Shown here: positions 63,432-64,000 of the stretch, piece by piece
Layout of the letters: each line of letters opens with the position of its first letter
Numbering within the stretch: the stretch's first letter is position 1
Source: Camarhynchus parvulus
Taxonomy: Eukaryota > Chordata > Aves > Passeriformes > Thraupidae
Reading direction: 5' to 3'
Length of the DNA: 64,000 bases
Assembly: GCF_901933205.1 (NCBI RefSeq)
Contig: NC_044584.1
Coordinates: 9,403,001-9,467,000 of the forward strand
The notes under the pieces: model-generated
Told to the model about the DNA's origin: nothing
What the model saw: the letters and a program-made list of their open reading frames with translations, nothing else
The model's database searches: none
Made by a program: the position numbers and the translations under genes

Positions 63432-63698
63432 ATGGCCAATAAGAGTGAAAACTCCCCTAAACTGGCACAGGAGATGTCTCTTGAAGAAACCACCCACAAC
63501 TTCCAGTTTTACTGGACTGGTCAGGTCTCTGGGGAAAAGTTGCTTTCTACTCATCTGCAGGTCCCAAATCATCAGGGAATGAGAGACATGGAAGGTAGGC
63601 CCAAACAGCCAAATGGAAGAAAAAGGCCCTTGCAGTCAGTTCAGCCTCATGGGAAAACTCCCATTTTACCCCAGCAGCAGCAGGCGGGGAGCAGCTGA
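63432..63698 (+). CDS. small ORF, unrecognised, probably not a gene
   Basis: The ATG at 63432 sits in a near-ideal Kozak setting (GTGACC before and G after). The frame runs 88 codons to a TGA. The product is hydrophilic, has no signal peptide or membrane segment, begins MANKSENSPKLAQEM and ends with a Gln-rich tail. I recognise no domain. A GTAGGC donor-like word lies within it near 63594. Frames of this size occur by chance, so I list it only because it has the best start context I noticed. Confidence 0.08.
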   Translation: MANKSENSPKLAQEMSLEETTHNFQFYWTGQVSGEKLLSTHLQVPNHQGMRDMEGRPKQPNGRKRPLQSVQPHGKTPILPQQQQAGSS

Positions 63699-64000
63699 GC
63701 TGTTGTTTCTTTAAATCAGTTTGGTTTGGTGTGGGATGCCCTTTGGAGCACGGCTGATCAGGCCAAGAGTGAGCAGGGTGTTATCTGTGAACAGCTCATG
63801 AGCCTTCCTGAGCAGATAGCCTGGAAAGAGCCCCAATGACTGGCCCTAATCCCAAAGCCTTCCCTCACACAGATAAACCCCCTACAGCCAGAGGGACAGA
63901 GGAAATTACTGATATTCACTCATCTATTTATATTTAGACAAAAGATTAAACTACTTGGAACTGCCATGCTATGTCCATGGCGAGGCTCCTGCAAACATGA
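63699..64000. other. non-coding unique DNA, no gene seen
   Basis: The last 300 bases contain no recognisable gene, repeat or RNA. A pseudogene or exon continuing past the right edge cannot be excluded. Confidence 0.5.

Noticed and set aside
1..64000. Search for tRNA, snRNA and rRNA genes, tRNA-derived SINEs, LTR retroviruses, CRISPR arrays and operons
   Set aside because: No T-loop or B-box words, no LTR or retroviral protein motifs and no spaced direct repeats were found. Prokaryotic features are not expected in avian DNA.

Overview
The window looks like avian nuclear DNA with no protein-coding gene that I can recognise. The organism call rests on four fragments of the 3' end of Chicken Repeat 1 (CR1) LINEs, at about 4.10, 7.14-7.39, 30.20 and 45.48 kb. 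They carry the family's diagnostic tail, a GGTCCCTTCCAACC-type stretch followed by an ATTCTRTG repeat. Low interspersed-repeat content, short simple repeats and strong CpG depletion fit a bird. I see no order-specific marker, so I do not name a species.

Every open reading frame is short (the longest non-repetitive one is 187 codons), overlaps rival frames, and matches no protein family I know. The window is therefore most likely intergenic (gene-desert-like) or lies inside a very large intron. No tRNA, rRNA, snRNA, CRISPR, retroviral gene or LTR was recognised.

Layout. At 1-10 kb: unique DNA, two CR1 tails, and a possible hAT-type miniature element near 9.8-9.9 kb. At 10-16 kb: AT-rich blocks, a 23-bp tandem duplication, a 10-bp purine-rich minisatellite at 14.25 kb, and a candidate 56-bp exon at 15.70 kb. 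At 16-30 kb: mostly featureless AT-rich sequence, with a T9/A9 palindrome and the first copy of a small ancient repeat at 25.28 kb. At 30-46 kb: two CR1 tails, a candidate exon at 31.6 kb, octamer- and TAAT-rich blocks that could be enhancers, and the largest tandem array, a compound ATCC microsatellite at 36.4-36.7 kb. At 47.1-47.55 kb: the only CpG-dense island-like stretch. At 48.8-55.3 kb: two families of old dispersed repeat that are recognisable only by comparing the window with itself. At 55-64 kb: unique DNA with minor simple repeats and one small ORF in a good Kozak context.

The most informative observations are the two self-similar repeat families, the isolated CpG cluster, and the splice-bounded segment at 15.7 kb followed by TAAT-rich sequence. 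Comparative alignment, RNA-seq and repeat-library searches would be needed to settle each; none could be run here.
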